From contig CAIMEK010000213.1 of assembly GCA_903839965.1 (NCBI GenBank), positions 1 through 11,148 on the forward strand: a DNA stretch of 11,148 nt, in the 5' to 3' direction. Positions 1 to 7,115 of this stretch are shown here, one piece after another. The stretch's first letter is position 1. Each line of letters starts with the position of its first letter. Both the position numbers and the translations under genes were made by a program. Source of the stretch: an uncultured Acetobacteraceae bacterium (lineage in GTDB: Bacteria > Pseudomonadota > Alphaproteobacteria > Acetobacterales > Acetobacteraceae). The notes under the pieces are model-generated. The model did not search any database and had not been told where the DNA came from. It was given only the letters and a program-made list of their open reading frames with translations.

Positions 1-209
1 CGGGCGTTCTCGTCGATCGGCGCGCCGACGGGCTGCGACAGCACCGCCGCCTGGTCGAGCGGCGCGGGAGCGGCCAGCTTCCAGTCCGCCGGCGCCTGCG
101 CCGGGCATGCCAGCCGCGGCGGCTCGGCCCGGGCGGCGGCGCCTGCCAGCAACAGGCCGAGCAGCGCGACGACGCAGCCCAGCCCGTTGCCGCCTGCGCG
201 CGCGCGCAT
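1..209 (-). CDS. Secreted STY0301-like protein, N-terminal part (runs off window)
   Basis: Read on the minus strand from the ATG at 209-207. The first ~28 residues form a clear Sec signal peptide: a short Arg-rich start (MRARAGG), a hydrophobic core (VVALLGLLLAGAAA) and an Ala-x-Ala site before EPP. The mature part begins with Pro-rich sequence containing a Cys-Pro (LACPAQAP), then a Trp, then a run ending VGAPIDENA at the window edge. An early CP motif, a Trp and a G-x-P-x-D/E stretch are the pattern of the small periplasmic STY0301 family of unknown function. I assign that from memory with moderate confidence. A GGGGA ribosome site lies just upstream, inside the end of the preceding 61-aa gene, whose TAG stop directly precedes this ATG. 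The two are therefore probably translated together. The C-terminus is outside the window and no function can be given. Confidence 0.6.
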   Translation of the reverse strand, partial: MRARAGGNGLGCVVALLGLLLAGAAARAEPPRLACPAQAPADWKLAAPAPLDQAAVLSQPVGAPIDENA

Positions 210-395
210 CTATTCCCCGTAACGTTCCTGCTCGCCTGCGGCATTATGGAAATCGGCGTCGTCATGCAAGGCGTCGCCGTCGTCCGACCCGCCCAGGCCG
301 CCCCTGATTTCCCTGGCCCTGAGCGTCGGGGCCGCTTCGCGGATGCCCTGCCGAAGCCGCGACTGTGAGCCAAACCGCCGAGCCGATTCCGACAT
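210..395 (-). CDS. Small 61-aa hypothetical protein, coupled to the secreted protein downstream
   Basis: A 61-codon frame starts MSESARRFGSQSRLRQGI and ends AGEQERYGE. The N-terminal half is Arg-rich and basic, and the C-terminal half is rich in Asp, His and Glu (a GGSDDGDALHDDADFH stretch). It has no signal peptide and no membrane segment. I do not recognise a family. It is probably real for two reasons. A GGAG ribosome site sits 9 bases before the ATG, and the TAG stop abuts the ATG of the next gene (GAATAGATG on the minus strand), as in translationally coupled pairs. The charge-segregated composition could also come from reading GC-rich DNA in a wrong frame, so confidence is moderate. Its function may be tied to the secreted protein it precedes; that is inference only. 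Confidence 0.5.
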   Translation of the reverse strand: MSESARRFGSQSRLRQGIREAAPTLRAREIRGGLGGSDDGDALHDDADFHNAAGEQERYGE

Positions 396-528
396 GCAGG
401 TGCACTCCGATGGGGTAATGGCGAAGCAAGCCTAGCACCGAGAATATTGCCGGTTGATAAACAGAACGTGTTGGCTCTCGCCGGCGCGATCCAACGGGAA
501 GCCGGCGAGTGGCAGCGGGGCCGATCGG

Positions 529-557
529 TTGCCCGGCGCGCCCGGGGCGTCTATGAT
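529..557 (+). promoter_or_regulatory. Probable sigma70-type promoter of the eight-gene operon
   Basis: The -35 box TTGCCC (529-534) and -10 box TATGAT (552-557) are separated by exactly 17 bp. The -10 matches 5 of 6 consensus bases and the -35 matches 4 of 6. Transcription would start near 564, giving a leader of about 36 bases to the transporter ATG. The spacer contains a GC inverted repeat, CCGGG against CCCGG (532-546), which could be an operator but may be chance in such GC-rich DNA. No linked regulator gene lies in the window. The rest of 396-599 shows nothing else I can support. Confidence 0.5.
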
Positions 558-587
558 CCGCTTACCGAACGAACAGCGACCTCACCT

Positions 588-592
588 GGGAG
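588..592 (+). promoter_or_regulatory. Ribosome binding site that sets the MFS start
   Basis: GGGAG lies 7 bases before the ATG at 600. The open frame extends upstream to an ATG at 447, but that extension crosses the predicted promoter, encodes a non-hydrophobic Arg-rich tail unlike the family, and has no ribosome site. The start at 600 is therefore preferred. Confidence 0.7.
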
Positions 593-599
593 AACGCCG

Positions 600-1922
600 A
601 TGGATGCGTCCCTGGCCTCCGGCCTGGAGCAGACAACGTTACGCAAGGTCTGGATCCGGTTGGTGCCGTACTGTTTCGTGCTCTACATCCTTTGCTACAT
701 CGACCGCATCAATGTCAGCTTCGCCGCGGTCACCATGAACCGCGACATCGGCCTCTCCGCGCATGTCTACGGCCTGGCCGCGGGCGCGTTCTTCTGGGGC
801 TACTGCCTGCTGGAGATCCCGTCCAACATCATCCTGCAGAAGGTCGGCGCGCGGCTGTGGATCGCGCGCATCATGATCACCTGGGGCCTGCTGTCCGCGG
901 CGACCGCCCTGGCCACCGGCCCGGTCAGCTTCTTCATCATCCGCGTGCTGATCGGCGCGGCGGAAGCCGGGCTGTACCCGGGGCTGGTGATCTACATCTA
1001 TCGCTGGTTCCCGCAGCGCCACCGCGGCAGCGTCATCGGCTGGTTCATGACCAGCATGACGCTGTCCACCGCCATCGGTGCCCCGCTGTCCACCGCCTTC
1101 CTGCAGTTGGACGGCGTGCTGGGGCTGCACGGCTGGCAATGGATATTCATCGGCGAGGGACTTCCCACCGTGCTGGTCGGCATCGCCGTGCTGTTCGTGC
1201 TGACCGAACGGCCGCGCGACGCAAGCTGGCTGAAGCCGGCGGAACGCGACTGGCTGGAGGGGGAACTGGCGAAGGAGAAGCATGCGATCGAGGCGGTTCG
1301 CACCCACTCGATCCTTTCGGCCATGGCCGAGCCGCGCGTGTGGGTATTGTCGTTGTTGTTCTGCGGCATGTGCATGGCGGCCGTCGGGCTGATCCTGTTC
1401 ATGCCGCAATTCCTGATGAGCGCCGGCCTGACGAGCACCCAGGCGGGCCTGCTCACCGCGATCCCCTACGTCGTCGGCACCATCGCCATGGTGGTGTGCG
1501 GCAAGATCTCCGACCGCGCGAAGAATCGCTTCGGCATGCTGGTGATCACCTGCGGCTGCGCCACCGTCGGCCTGGTCCTGGCGGCGATGCTGCATTCCAG
1601 CCTCTGGGTGCTGGGGGCGTTCTGCCTCGCCACGGTCGGCATCTACGGCGTGAAATCCCCGTTCTGGCCGATACCGTCGACTTTCCTGACCGGGCCGGCC
1701 GTGGCCGCCGCGGTGGCAATGATCAACTCGCTGGGCAATATCGGCAGTTACCTTGGCCCCATCGCGGTTGGCTATACCAAGGACGCCACCGGCAGCTTCG
1801 AGGCGGGGATCTATGTGCTGGCGGGCGCAGCGGCGGTGTCGACGCTGACCGCGCTGGGCTGCTGGCTCTGGATGCCGCTCACGGCGAGAGTGGGAGCGGC
1901 GGTGCCGGCAGCGGGCGACTGA
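600..1922 (+). CDS. MFS transporter, anion:cation symporter (ACS) family
   Basis: This 440-aa inner-membrane protein has about 12 hydrophobic segments, the usual length for the ACS branch (tartrate, phthalate, galactonate and glucarate transporters of the TtuB/GudP type). Family marks are YIDRINVSFAA (residues 33-43, end of helix 1), EIPSNIILQKVGARLWIAR (72-90), the helix-4 stretch IGAAEAGLYPGLVIYIYRWFP (118-138), the cytoplasmic loop GKISDR (301-306) and the late PSTFLTG...INSLGNIGSYLGP region (359-387). Such proteins import organic anions with protons. It is the first gene behind the predicted promoter and is followed after 94 bp by the amidohydrolase, which suggests that it brings in the hydrolase substrate or a related acid. 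The substrate cannot be told from sequence. The family assignment is secure; the pathway role is inference. Confidence 0.92.
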   Translation: MDASLASGLEQTTLRKVWIRLVPYCFVLYILCYIDRINVSFAAVTMNRDIGLSAHVYGLAAGAFFWGYCLLEIPSNIILQKVGARLWIARIMITWGLLSAATALATGPVSFFIIRVLIGAAEAGLYPGLVIYIYRWFPQRHRGSVIGWFMTSMTLSTAIGAPLSTAFLQLDGVLGLHGWQWIFIGEGLPTVLVGIAVLFVLTERPRDASWLKPAERDWLEGELAKEKHAIEAVRTHSILSAMAEPRVWVLSLLFCGMCMAAVGLILFMPQFLMSAGLTSTQAGLLTAIPYVVGTIAMVVCGKISDRAKNRFGMLVITCGCATVGLVLAAMLHSSLWVLGAFCLATVGIYGVKSPFWPIPSTFLTGPAVAAAVAMINSLGNIGSYLGPIAVGYTKDATGSFEAGIYVLAGAAAVSTLTALGCWLWMPLTARVGAAVPAAGD

Positions 1923-2002
1923 CGGCCGCAGCCTCCCCGGGGCGTGCCGATGGCGGAATGCCACCGGGCGTTTGCCGTGCTACACCGACGCCGTTTGGAG
2001 CA

Positions 2003-2008
2003 GGGAGG
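2003..2008 (+). promoter_or_regulatory. Ribosome binding site that sets the amidohydrolase start
   Basis: GGGAGG, 8 bases before the ATG at 2017. The frame is open back to an ATG at 1972, but the 15 extra residues would be encoded across this site and are unlike the family. The rest of the 94-bp gap (1923-2016) shows no gene and no convincing terminator. Confidence 0.7.
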
Positions 2009-2016
2009 CAACGGCA

Positions 2017-3060
2017 ATGAGCAGCAGCGCGGTTGAGAGAGGCGATTATCGCCATCTGGTGGTGCGCCCGGACTGGCTGGACCTGGTGCGCGAGGACATC
2101 ATTGAACCCGAACTGCCGATCGTCGATCCGCACCATCACCTGTGGCACGACCGCCATTCGTGCCGCTACCTGCTGGAGGAACTGGTCGCCGACCTGACCA
2201 GCGGGCACAACGTCATCGCCAGCGTGTTCCTGCAATGCGGCTGGATGCAGCGCAAGGACGGGCCGGCCGCCTTCCGCCCGGTCGGCGAGACCGAGGTGGT
2301 CAATGCCGTCGCCGTGCTGTCGGCGAGCGGCGCCTACGGCAAGCCGCGGGCCTGCGCCGGCATCGTGGCCTATGCCGACCTGCGCAGCGCCGAGCTGGAC
2401 GCGGTGCTCGATGCGCATGTCGCGGCCGGGCCCGCCCATTTCCGCGGCATCCGCCAATCCGGGGCGCTGAACGAGGCGATCATTCCGACCGTTTCGGTGG
2501 TGCCGCCGGCCGGGCTGATGCGCGATCCGGCGTTCGTGCGTGGACTGCAGCGACTTGGCCAGCGCGGCCTGACCTTCGATTGCTGGGTCTACCACCCGCA
2601 ACTGCAGGAGGCCCTGGTGGCGGCGCGCGGCGCGCCGGGCACGCCGATGGTGATCAACCATGTCGGCGGCCCGTTGGGCGTCGGACCGTACCGCGCCAGG
2701 CGCGACGAGCTGTTCGCCGGCTGGCGCGCGGACATGCGGGATCTGGCGACCTGTCCGAACGTCTATGTGAAGCTGGGCGGGCTGGGGATGCCGGTGAACG
2801 GGTTCGACTACAACAAGAACCCGCTGCCGCCGACCTCCGCCCAACTCGCCGCGGACTGGCTGCCGTGGATGGAGACCTGCATCGAGTTGTTCGGCCCGGG
2901 CCGCTGCATGTTCGAGAGCAACTTCCCGGTCGACAAGGGCATGTGCAGCTATCCGGTGCTGTGGAACGCCTTCAAGCGGATGGCGGCGGGCGCATCGGCC
3001 GCGGAGAAGGCCGCGCTGTTCCACGACACCGCGGCCAGGTTCTACAAGTTGGCGGTCTGA
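2017..3060 (+). CDS. TIM-barrel metal-dependent amidohydrolase (COG3618, amidohydrolase 2 family)
   Basis: This 347-aa cytoplasmic protein has no signal peptide. The barrel begins with PIVDPHHHLW (residues 34-43), whose H39-x-H41 is the N-terminal metal pair of the amidohydrolase superfamily. Later candidate ligands are H193 (VYHPQ) and H215 (INHVGGP). The C-terminal strand-8 motif reads FESNFPVDK (299-307), with N302 where most relatives have the catalytic Asp of GSD-W/Y-P, and D306 four residues on. The family includes 2-pyrone-4,6-dicarboxylate hydrolase (LigI) and sulfomuconolactone, fuconolactone and rhamnonolactone hydrolases, so hydrolysis of a lactone or pyrone is the best general guess. 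It lies between the organic-acid symporter and the iron dehydrogenase in the same operon, which fits a catabolic role. The exact substrate is unknown. Confidence 0.9.
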   Translation: MSSSAVERGDYRHLVVRPDWLDLVREDIIEPELPIVDPHHHLWHDRHSCRYLLEELVADLTSGHNVIASVFLQCGWMQRKDGPAAFRPVGETEVVNAVAVLSASGAYGKPRACAGIVAYADLRSAELDAVLDAHVAAGPAHFRGIRQSGALNEAIIPTVSVVPPAGLMRDPAFVRGLQRLGQRGLTFDCWVYHPQLQEALVAARGAPGTPMVINHVGGPLGVGPYRARRDELFAGWRADMRDLATCPNVYVKLGGLGMPVNGFDYNKNPLPPTSAQLAADWLPWMETCIELFGPGRCMFESNFPVDKGMCSYPVLWNAFKRMAAGASAAEKAALFHDTAARFYKLAV

Positions 3061-3083
3061 CCGGCCGCAACGCGCACGCACCG

Positions 3084-3098
3084 GCCGGGCAGCCCGGC
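3084..3098 (+). other. GC-rich inverted repeat in the 74-bp gap before the dehydrogenase
   Basis: GCCGGGC and GCCCGGC flank a single A, so RNA could form a 6-bp stem with a CAG loop. No U-tract follows, so it is not an intrinsic terminator. It could affect mRNA stability between the two genes, or be chance in GC-rich DNA. Confidence 0.25.
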
Positions 3099-3134
3099 GC
3101 GGCCCCCCGACGGCAAACCCTGAAAGGCGCTTTC

Positions 3135-4265
3135 ATGCAAGAGCTACTCCGTCCCATCGAACTCGTCCGACCCAAGACGATCGCCTTCGGTCCCGGCAAG
3201 GTGGCCACCGCTGGCGCATGGGCGCGCGCGCACGGCTTTTCGCGTCCGCTGGTGATTGCCGACGTGTTCCTCGCCGGGCGCACCGGCGTGCTGGAGCTGC
3301 CCGGGCAGGTGGCAGTGTTCGGCGAGATCCGCAGGGAGCCGGAACTCTCCGACCTGCAGGCCGCCCTGGCCGCCGCGGACGCCGCGCAGCCCGACCTGGT
3401 GGTGGGCTTCGGCGGCGGCAGCACCATGGATGTCGCCAAGCTGGTCGCCGCCATGCACGGCACCAGCCAGACCATCCACGACGTGTTCGGGGTCGACCGC
3501 GTGCAGGGCCGCGCGCGCGCGCTGGTGCAGGTGGCCACCACCCCGGGCACCGGCAGCGAGGCCGGCAACCGCGCCCTGATCACCGACCCCGCCACCCACG
3601 CCAAGCTGGTGGCCAACAGCAACCACCTGGTGGCGGATGTCGCGGTGATCGATCCGAACATGATGCTTACCCTGCCGACGCGGGTGACGGCGGCGACCGG
3701 CGTGGATGCGCTGGCGCATTGCGTGGAGGCCTACACCAATCGCCTCGCCCATCCGCTCATCGACATCTATGCGCTGGAAGGCATCCGGCTGATCGGGCGC
3801 TTCCTGCCGCGCGCGATTGCCGACGGCGGCGATCTGGAGGCGCGGGCCGGGATGGCGCTCGCCTCGCTGTATGGCGGGTACTGCCTGGGGCCGGTGAACA
3901 CCGCGGCGGGCCACGCGCTGGCCTATCCGCTCGGCACCCGCCGGCACGTGGCGCATGGCGCGTCCAACGCGCTGATGTTCCCGCACGTGCTCGCCTTCAA
4001 CGCGCCGGCGGTGGCGCAGCAGACCGTCACCATCCTCGCCGCCCTGGGGCTGGATGTGCCGGCCGAGCAGCCGGCGGTGTTCGAGGCCGCTTACAAGTAC
4101 TGCGCGGGGCTCGGCATCGAGATGCGGATGTCGCGGCTGGGCGTGGAGGAAGGCGACCTCGCGGACATGGCCGCCGAGGCGCACGCCATCCGGCGGCTGC
4201 TCGACAACAATCCGCGCGAGATCAGCCGCGAGGAGATCCTGGCGATCTACCGGGCGGCGTTCTGA
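3135..4265 (+). CDS. Iron-containing (group III) alcohol dehydrogenase
   Basis: This 376-aa protein is the usual length for Fe-type alcohol dehydrogenases (FucO, DhaT and related). The nucleotide-binding motif GGGSTMD is at residues 93-99 and TTPGTGSE at 135-142. All four metal ligands are in place: D191 and H195 (GVDALAHCVEAY), H260 (NTAAGHALAYPLG) and H274 (HVAHGASNALMFPHV). It should interconvert an alcohol and an aldehyde or ketone with NAD(P) in the cytoplasm. Maleylacetate reductases belong to the same superfamily, but the intact ADH-type motif and full ligand set favour a true alcohol/carbonyl enzyme. An AAGG ribosome site precedes the ATG. The TGA stop overlaps the ATG of the next gene by one base, so the two are translationally coupled. 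The natural substrate is not deducible. Confidence 0.93.
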   Translation: MQELLRPIELVRPKTIAFGPGKVATAGAWARAHGFSRPLVIADVFLAGRTGVLELPGQVAVFGEIRREPELSDLQAALAAADAAQPDLVVGFGGGSTMDVAKLVAAMHGTSQTIHDVFGVDRVQGRARALVQVATTPGTGSEAGNRALITDPATHAKLVANSNHLVADVAVIDPNMMLTLPTRVTAATGVDALAHCVEAYTNRLAHPLIDIYALEGIRLIGRFLPRAIADGGDLEARAGMALASLYGGYCLGPVNTAAGHALAYPLGTRRHVAHGASNALMFPHVLAFNAPAVAQQTVTILAALGLDVPAEQPAVFEAAYKYCAGLGIEMRMSRLGVEEGDLADMAAEAHAIRRLLDNNPREISREEILAIYRAAF

Positions 4266-5467
4266 TGGTGCAGGCGGAGGCGACGCCGGCCGACCCGCGC
4301 CTGGGCCGGCCCGACGCCGCCGCACTGCGCCCGCGCGCGGACGATGCGGCGCGGATCGAGGCCTACCTTCCCTCCCCCTGCGTGCAGAACCACGCCGCTA
4401 ACCTGATGCCGCTGGCCGACGGCGACCTGGGCTGCGTGTGGTTCGGCGGCACGCAGGAGGGGATAGCGGACATCTCCGTCTACTTCGCCCGGCTGGCGCG
4501 CGGGGCCGATGCCTGGTCGGCGCCGGTGAAGCTCTCGGACGATGCGGCGCGCTCGGAGCAGAACCCGATCCTGTTCCCCGCCCCCGACGGCGCGCTGTGG
4601 CTGCTGCACACGGCGCAACGCGGCGGGGACCAGGATACCGCGCTGGTGCGCCGGCGCATCTCGCAGGACAACGGCCATAGCTGGGGGCCGGCGGAGACGC
4701 TGTTCGAACCCGGCGAGGGGTATGGCGTGTTCGTGCGCCACCCGCCGGTGGTGCTCGCCAGCGGCGAGTGGCTGCTGCCGCTGTACCGCTGCGTCAGCGT
4801 GCCGGGGCGGAAATGGGTCGGCGACGCGGACATCAGCTTCGTGCGCATTTCCGGCGACGCCGGGCACACCTGGACCGAGCTCCCGATTCCGGGCAGCACG
4901 GGCTGCGTGCACATGAGCGCGGTGCGACTGGCGGGCGGCGGGCTGCTCGGCCTGTTCCGCAGCCGCTGGGCCGACTTCATTTACGCCGCGCGGTGCGACG
5001 ACCGCGGACGGGCCTGGAGCGCGCCGGAACCGGCGGGGCTGCCCAACAACAATGCCTCCATCCAGGCCATCGCGCTGGCGGACGGGCGCATCGCGGTGGT
5101 CTACAACCACAGCAGCGCCGCCGATGCGACGGCGCGACGGGTCGGGCTGTACGACGATATCGGCGGGGCGGACGAAGCGCCGCCGGCGGCGGCGGGGCGC
5201 ACGGCGTTCTGGGGCGCGCCGCGGGCGCCGATGACGCTGGCGATTTCGGCCGATGGCGGGCGCACCTGGCCGCTCCGGCGCAACCTGGAAGTCGGCGACG
5301 GGTTCTGCATGACCAACAATTCGAAGGACGGGCTGAACCGGGAGTATTCCTACCCCTCGATCGTGCAGACCCCGGACGGCATGTTGCACATCGCCTTCAC
5401 CTACTTCCGCCAGGCCATCAAATACGTCCGCGTTTCGCCGGGTTGGGTGAACGCCGGCACCCGGTAG
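4265..5467 (+). CDS. Sialidase-like Asp-box (BNR) beta-propeller protein, no signal peptide
   Basis: This 400-aa protein carries repeated Asp boxes of the S-x-D-x-G-x-x-W type: SQDNGHSW (133-140), SGDAGHTW (196-203), a degenerate DDRGRAW (245-251) and SADGGRTW (328-335). They fit a six-bladed sialidase-type propeller (BNR_2 family). The N-terminal conserved block is QNHAANLMPLADGD (41-54) followed by CVWFGGTQEG (57-66). The Arg-Ile-Pro motif of true sialidases is not seen near the start, and there is no secretion signal, so the protein appears cytoplasmic. Databases call such proteins 'sialidase family' or 'exo-alpha-sialidase', but sialic acid cleavage is unproven for this branch and no sialate catabolic genes (nanA, nanK) are nearby. 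A hydrolase or lyase acting on an imported glycoside or conjugate is the likeliest role. Its ATG overlaps the dehydrogenase stop codon. Family confident, activity unknown. Confidence 0.87.
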   Translation: MVQAEATPADPRLGRPDAAALRPRADDAARIEAYLPSPCVQNHAANLMPLADGDLGCVWFGGTQEGIADISVYFARLARGADAWSAPVKLSDDAARSEQNPILFPAPDGALWLLHTAQRGGDQDTALVRRRISQDNGHSWGPAETLFEPGEGYGVFVRHPPVVLASGEWLLPLYRCVSVPGRKWVGDADISFVRISGDAGHTWTELPIPGSTGCVHMSAVRLAGGGLLGLFRSRWADFIYAARCDDRGRAWSAPEPAGLPNNNASIQAIALADGRIAVVYNHSSAADATARRVGLYDDIGGADEAPPAAAGRTAFWGAPRAPMTLAISADGGRTWPLRRNLEVGDGFCMTNNSKDGLNREYSYPSIVQTPDGMLHIAFTYFRQAIKYVRVSPGWVNAGTR

Positions 5468-5477
5468 GGAAAACGCC

Positions 5478-6272
5478 ATGCTTGCGGGATCCGAGACCGT
5501 CGCCGCAGCGCCGCCGCTGATCCGCATCAGCGGGCTGGACAAGTCCTTCGATGCCGGCGCCGTGCAGGCGCTGGCGCGGATCGACCTCGACATCGCCGAC
5601 GGGGAGTTCGTCTGCGTGGTCGGCCCGTCCGGCTGCGGCAAGAGCACGCTGCTGCGCATCCTGGCGGGGCTGGACGACTACGATGGCGGGGTGGCGGCGC
5701 TGGGCGGGCGCGACATCAGCGGGCCGTCGCGCGATGTCGGCGTGGTGTTCCAGGCCGCGAACCTGCTGCCCTGGCTGACCGTGCGCGAGAACGTGGCGCT
5801 GCCGCTCAGGGTGGGCGGGCGGCAGCAGGGCGAGGCCGAGGACATCGACCGGCTGCTGGCGGTGACGGGGCTGACCGAGTTCGCCGCGCGCTATCCCTAC
5901 GAATTGTCCGGCGGCATGCAGCAGCGCGCCGGCATTTGCCGTGCGCTGGTGCGCAACCCGCGCATTCTGCTGATGGACGAACCGTTCGGCGCGCTGGACG
6001 CGCTGACGCGGGAGAGGATGAACCTGGAACTGCAGCGCATCTGGCAGACCAGCCGCAAGACCGTGATGCTGATTACGCATTCCATCGGCGAAGCGATCTT
6101 CCTGGCCGACCGGGTGATCGTGCTGTCGGCGCGTCCGGGCCGCGTCATTCGCGAGCTGCACGTGGACATCCCGCGCCCGCGCAACAACGACACCATCATC
6201 AGCCATCCCAGCTACCCGGCGCTGGCGCGGGAGATCCGCGGATTGCTCAATGCGCAGGGAGGCGAGGCATGA
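5478..6272 (+). CDS. ABC transporter ATP-binding protein, nitrate/sulfonate/taurine type
   Basis: This 264-aa cytoplasmic ATPase has every motif intact: Walker A GPSGCGKST (49-57), Q-loop Gln92 in VFQAANLLPWLTVRENV, signature LSGGMQQ (143-149), Walker B ILLMDEP (163-169) with the GALD D-loop, and the switch His201 in LITHS. The 'LLPW-TV-ENV' Q-loop, 'EPFGALDALTRE' and 'THSI-EA-FLADRV-VLS-RPG' wording is typical of SsuB/TauB/NrtD-like ATPases. It starts 11 bases after the propeller gene behind a GGGAAA ribosome site, and its stop overlaps the permease start by 4 bases (ATGA). It should power the importer completed by the next two genes. The substrate is not set by the ATPase. Confidence 0.95.
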   Translation: MLAGSETVAAAPPLIRISGLDKSFDAGAVQALARIDLDIADGEFVCVVGPSGCGKSTLLRILAGLDDYDGGVAALGGRDISGPSRDVGVVFQAANLLPWLTVRENVALPLRVGGRQQGEAEDIDRLLAVTGLTEFAARYPYELSGGMQQRAGICRALVRNPRILLMDEPFGALDALTRERMNLELQRIWQTSRKTVMLITHSIGEAIFLADRVIVLSARPGRVIRELHVDIPRPRNNDTIISHPSYPALAREIRGLLNAQGGEA

Positions 6273-7087
6273 GCGCCGCGGTCACGCCGAAGCGCCGGCG
6301 CGCCGACCGCCGGGGCCCCAACGGCGTGCTGATCGGCTGCATCGGGCTGGTCGTGCTGTTCGGGGGCTGGACCCTGTCGGTTCGGCTGATGCACCTGCCC
6401 TCCTACATTTTGCCGGCGCCGGAGGCGGTGTGGCGGGCGCTGTGGTCGGGGCTTGCGGTCAGCCCGTCGAGCCCGCTCGGCTACTACCTGCCGCTCTGGG
6501 GCACCCTGAAGAACGCGGCGGTCGGCCTGGTCATCGGATCGGTGGCGGGGCTGCTGCTGGGCTCGGCGATGGCGGAGAGCCGCACCGTCGAGAAGCTGGT
6601 GATGCCGTACGCCTTCGCGCTGCAATGCCTGCCGAAAGTGGCGATCGCGCCGCTGATCGTCATCTGGTTCGGGTTCGGCAACGGATCGAAGATCGCCATT
6701 TCCGTGCTGCTCTCCTTCTTCCCCGTGCTGATCAACAGCTTCACCGGGCTGCGCGCGGTGGAACCGGAGCGGCTCGACCTGATGCGCTCGCTGAGCGCGA
6801 CGCGCTTGGAGACCTACCGCATCGTCAAGCTGCCCAATGCGGCGCCGTTCATTTTCGCCGGCCTGGACATGGCGGTGGTGTACGCCCTGCTGGGCACCAT
6901 CGTGGCCGAGTTCCTGGGCGCGCAACAGGGCATGGGGGTGGTGATCACGCAGGCGGAGGCGGTGACCGATGTGGCCGGCGTGTTCGCCGCCCTGGTGATA
7001 TTGGGTGTGGTGGGCATCGTGCTGCACGGGATGGTGCGGCTGGCGGAACGCCGGATCGTCCACTGGGGCGACCGTGGGCGGAAATAA
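6269..7087 (+). CDS. ABC transporter permease, SsuC/TauC type
   Basis: This 272-aa inner-membrane protein has about six hydrophobic helices (near residues 19-38, 83-101, 112-134, 141-157, 200-216 and 236-255). The cytoplasmic coupling (EAA-like) loop is LMRSLSATRLETYRIVKLPNA (171-191), ending in the usual LPxAxPFIFAGL pattern of the BPD_transp_1 family. The helix-3 stretch LPKVAIAPLIVIWFGFGNGSK is characteristic of nitrate/sulfonate/taurine and pyrimidine-precursor permeases. The N-terminus is basic (KRRRADRR), consistent with a cytoplasmic start. The start chosen is the ATG overlapping the ATPase stop (ATGA), with GGGAGG upstream. The permease most likely works as a homodimer, as only one is encoded. 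Confidence 0.94.
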   Translation: MSAAVTPKRRRADRRGPNGVLIGCIGLVVLFGGWTLSVRLMHLPSYILPAPEAVWRALWSGLAVSPSSPLGYYLPLWGTLKNAAVGLVIGSVAGLLLGSAMAESRTVEKLVMPYAFALQCLPKVAIAPLIVIWFGFGNGSKIAISVLLSFFPVLINSFTGLRAVEPERLDLMRSLSATRLETYRIVKLPNAAPFIFAGLDMAVVYALLGTIVAEFLGAQQGMGVVITQAEAVTDVAGVFAALVILGVVGIVLHGMVRLAERRIVHWGDRGRK

Positions 7088-7115
7088 ACGGACGAGTGGG
7101 AACGGGAGCAAACCG

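Noticed and set aside
447..599. N-terminal extension of the MFS transporter from the ATG at 447
   Set aside because: It crosses the predicted promoter, lacks a ribosome site, and adds an Arg-rich tail not found in the family. The ATG at 600 has GGGAG at the right distance.
639..1964. Long open frame on the minus strand opposite the MFS gene (441 codons)
   Set aside because: Its product is full of His, Arg, Gln and Asp with no recognisable motif, typical of the antisense of a GC-rich gene. The plus-strand product is a clear 12-helix transporter.
3084..3098. Intrinsic terminator between the amidohydrolase and dehydrogenase genes
   Set aside because: A short GC stem can form, but there is no T-run after it, and the flanking genes look co-transcribed.
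2142..3134. Upstream in-frame extension of the iron dehydrogenase (ATG at 2142)
   Set aside because: It is the amidohydrolase gene read in the wrong frame; the true Fe-ADH start is at 3135 behind AAGG.
3218..4264. Upstream extension of the Asp-box protein, which would make a 749-aa fusion
   Set aside because: The extension is the dehydrogenase gene in another frame and is low-complexity Arg/Gly/Ala. The coupled ATG at 4265 starts the family-like sequence.
4265..5467. Part of a sialic acid utilisation locus
   Set aside because: No N-acetylneuraminate lyase, ManNAc kinase or epimerase is present, and the protein lacks a secretion signal and the Arg-Ile-Pro motif.
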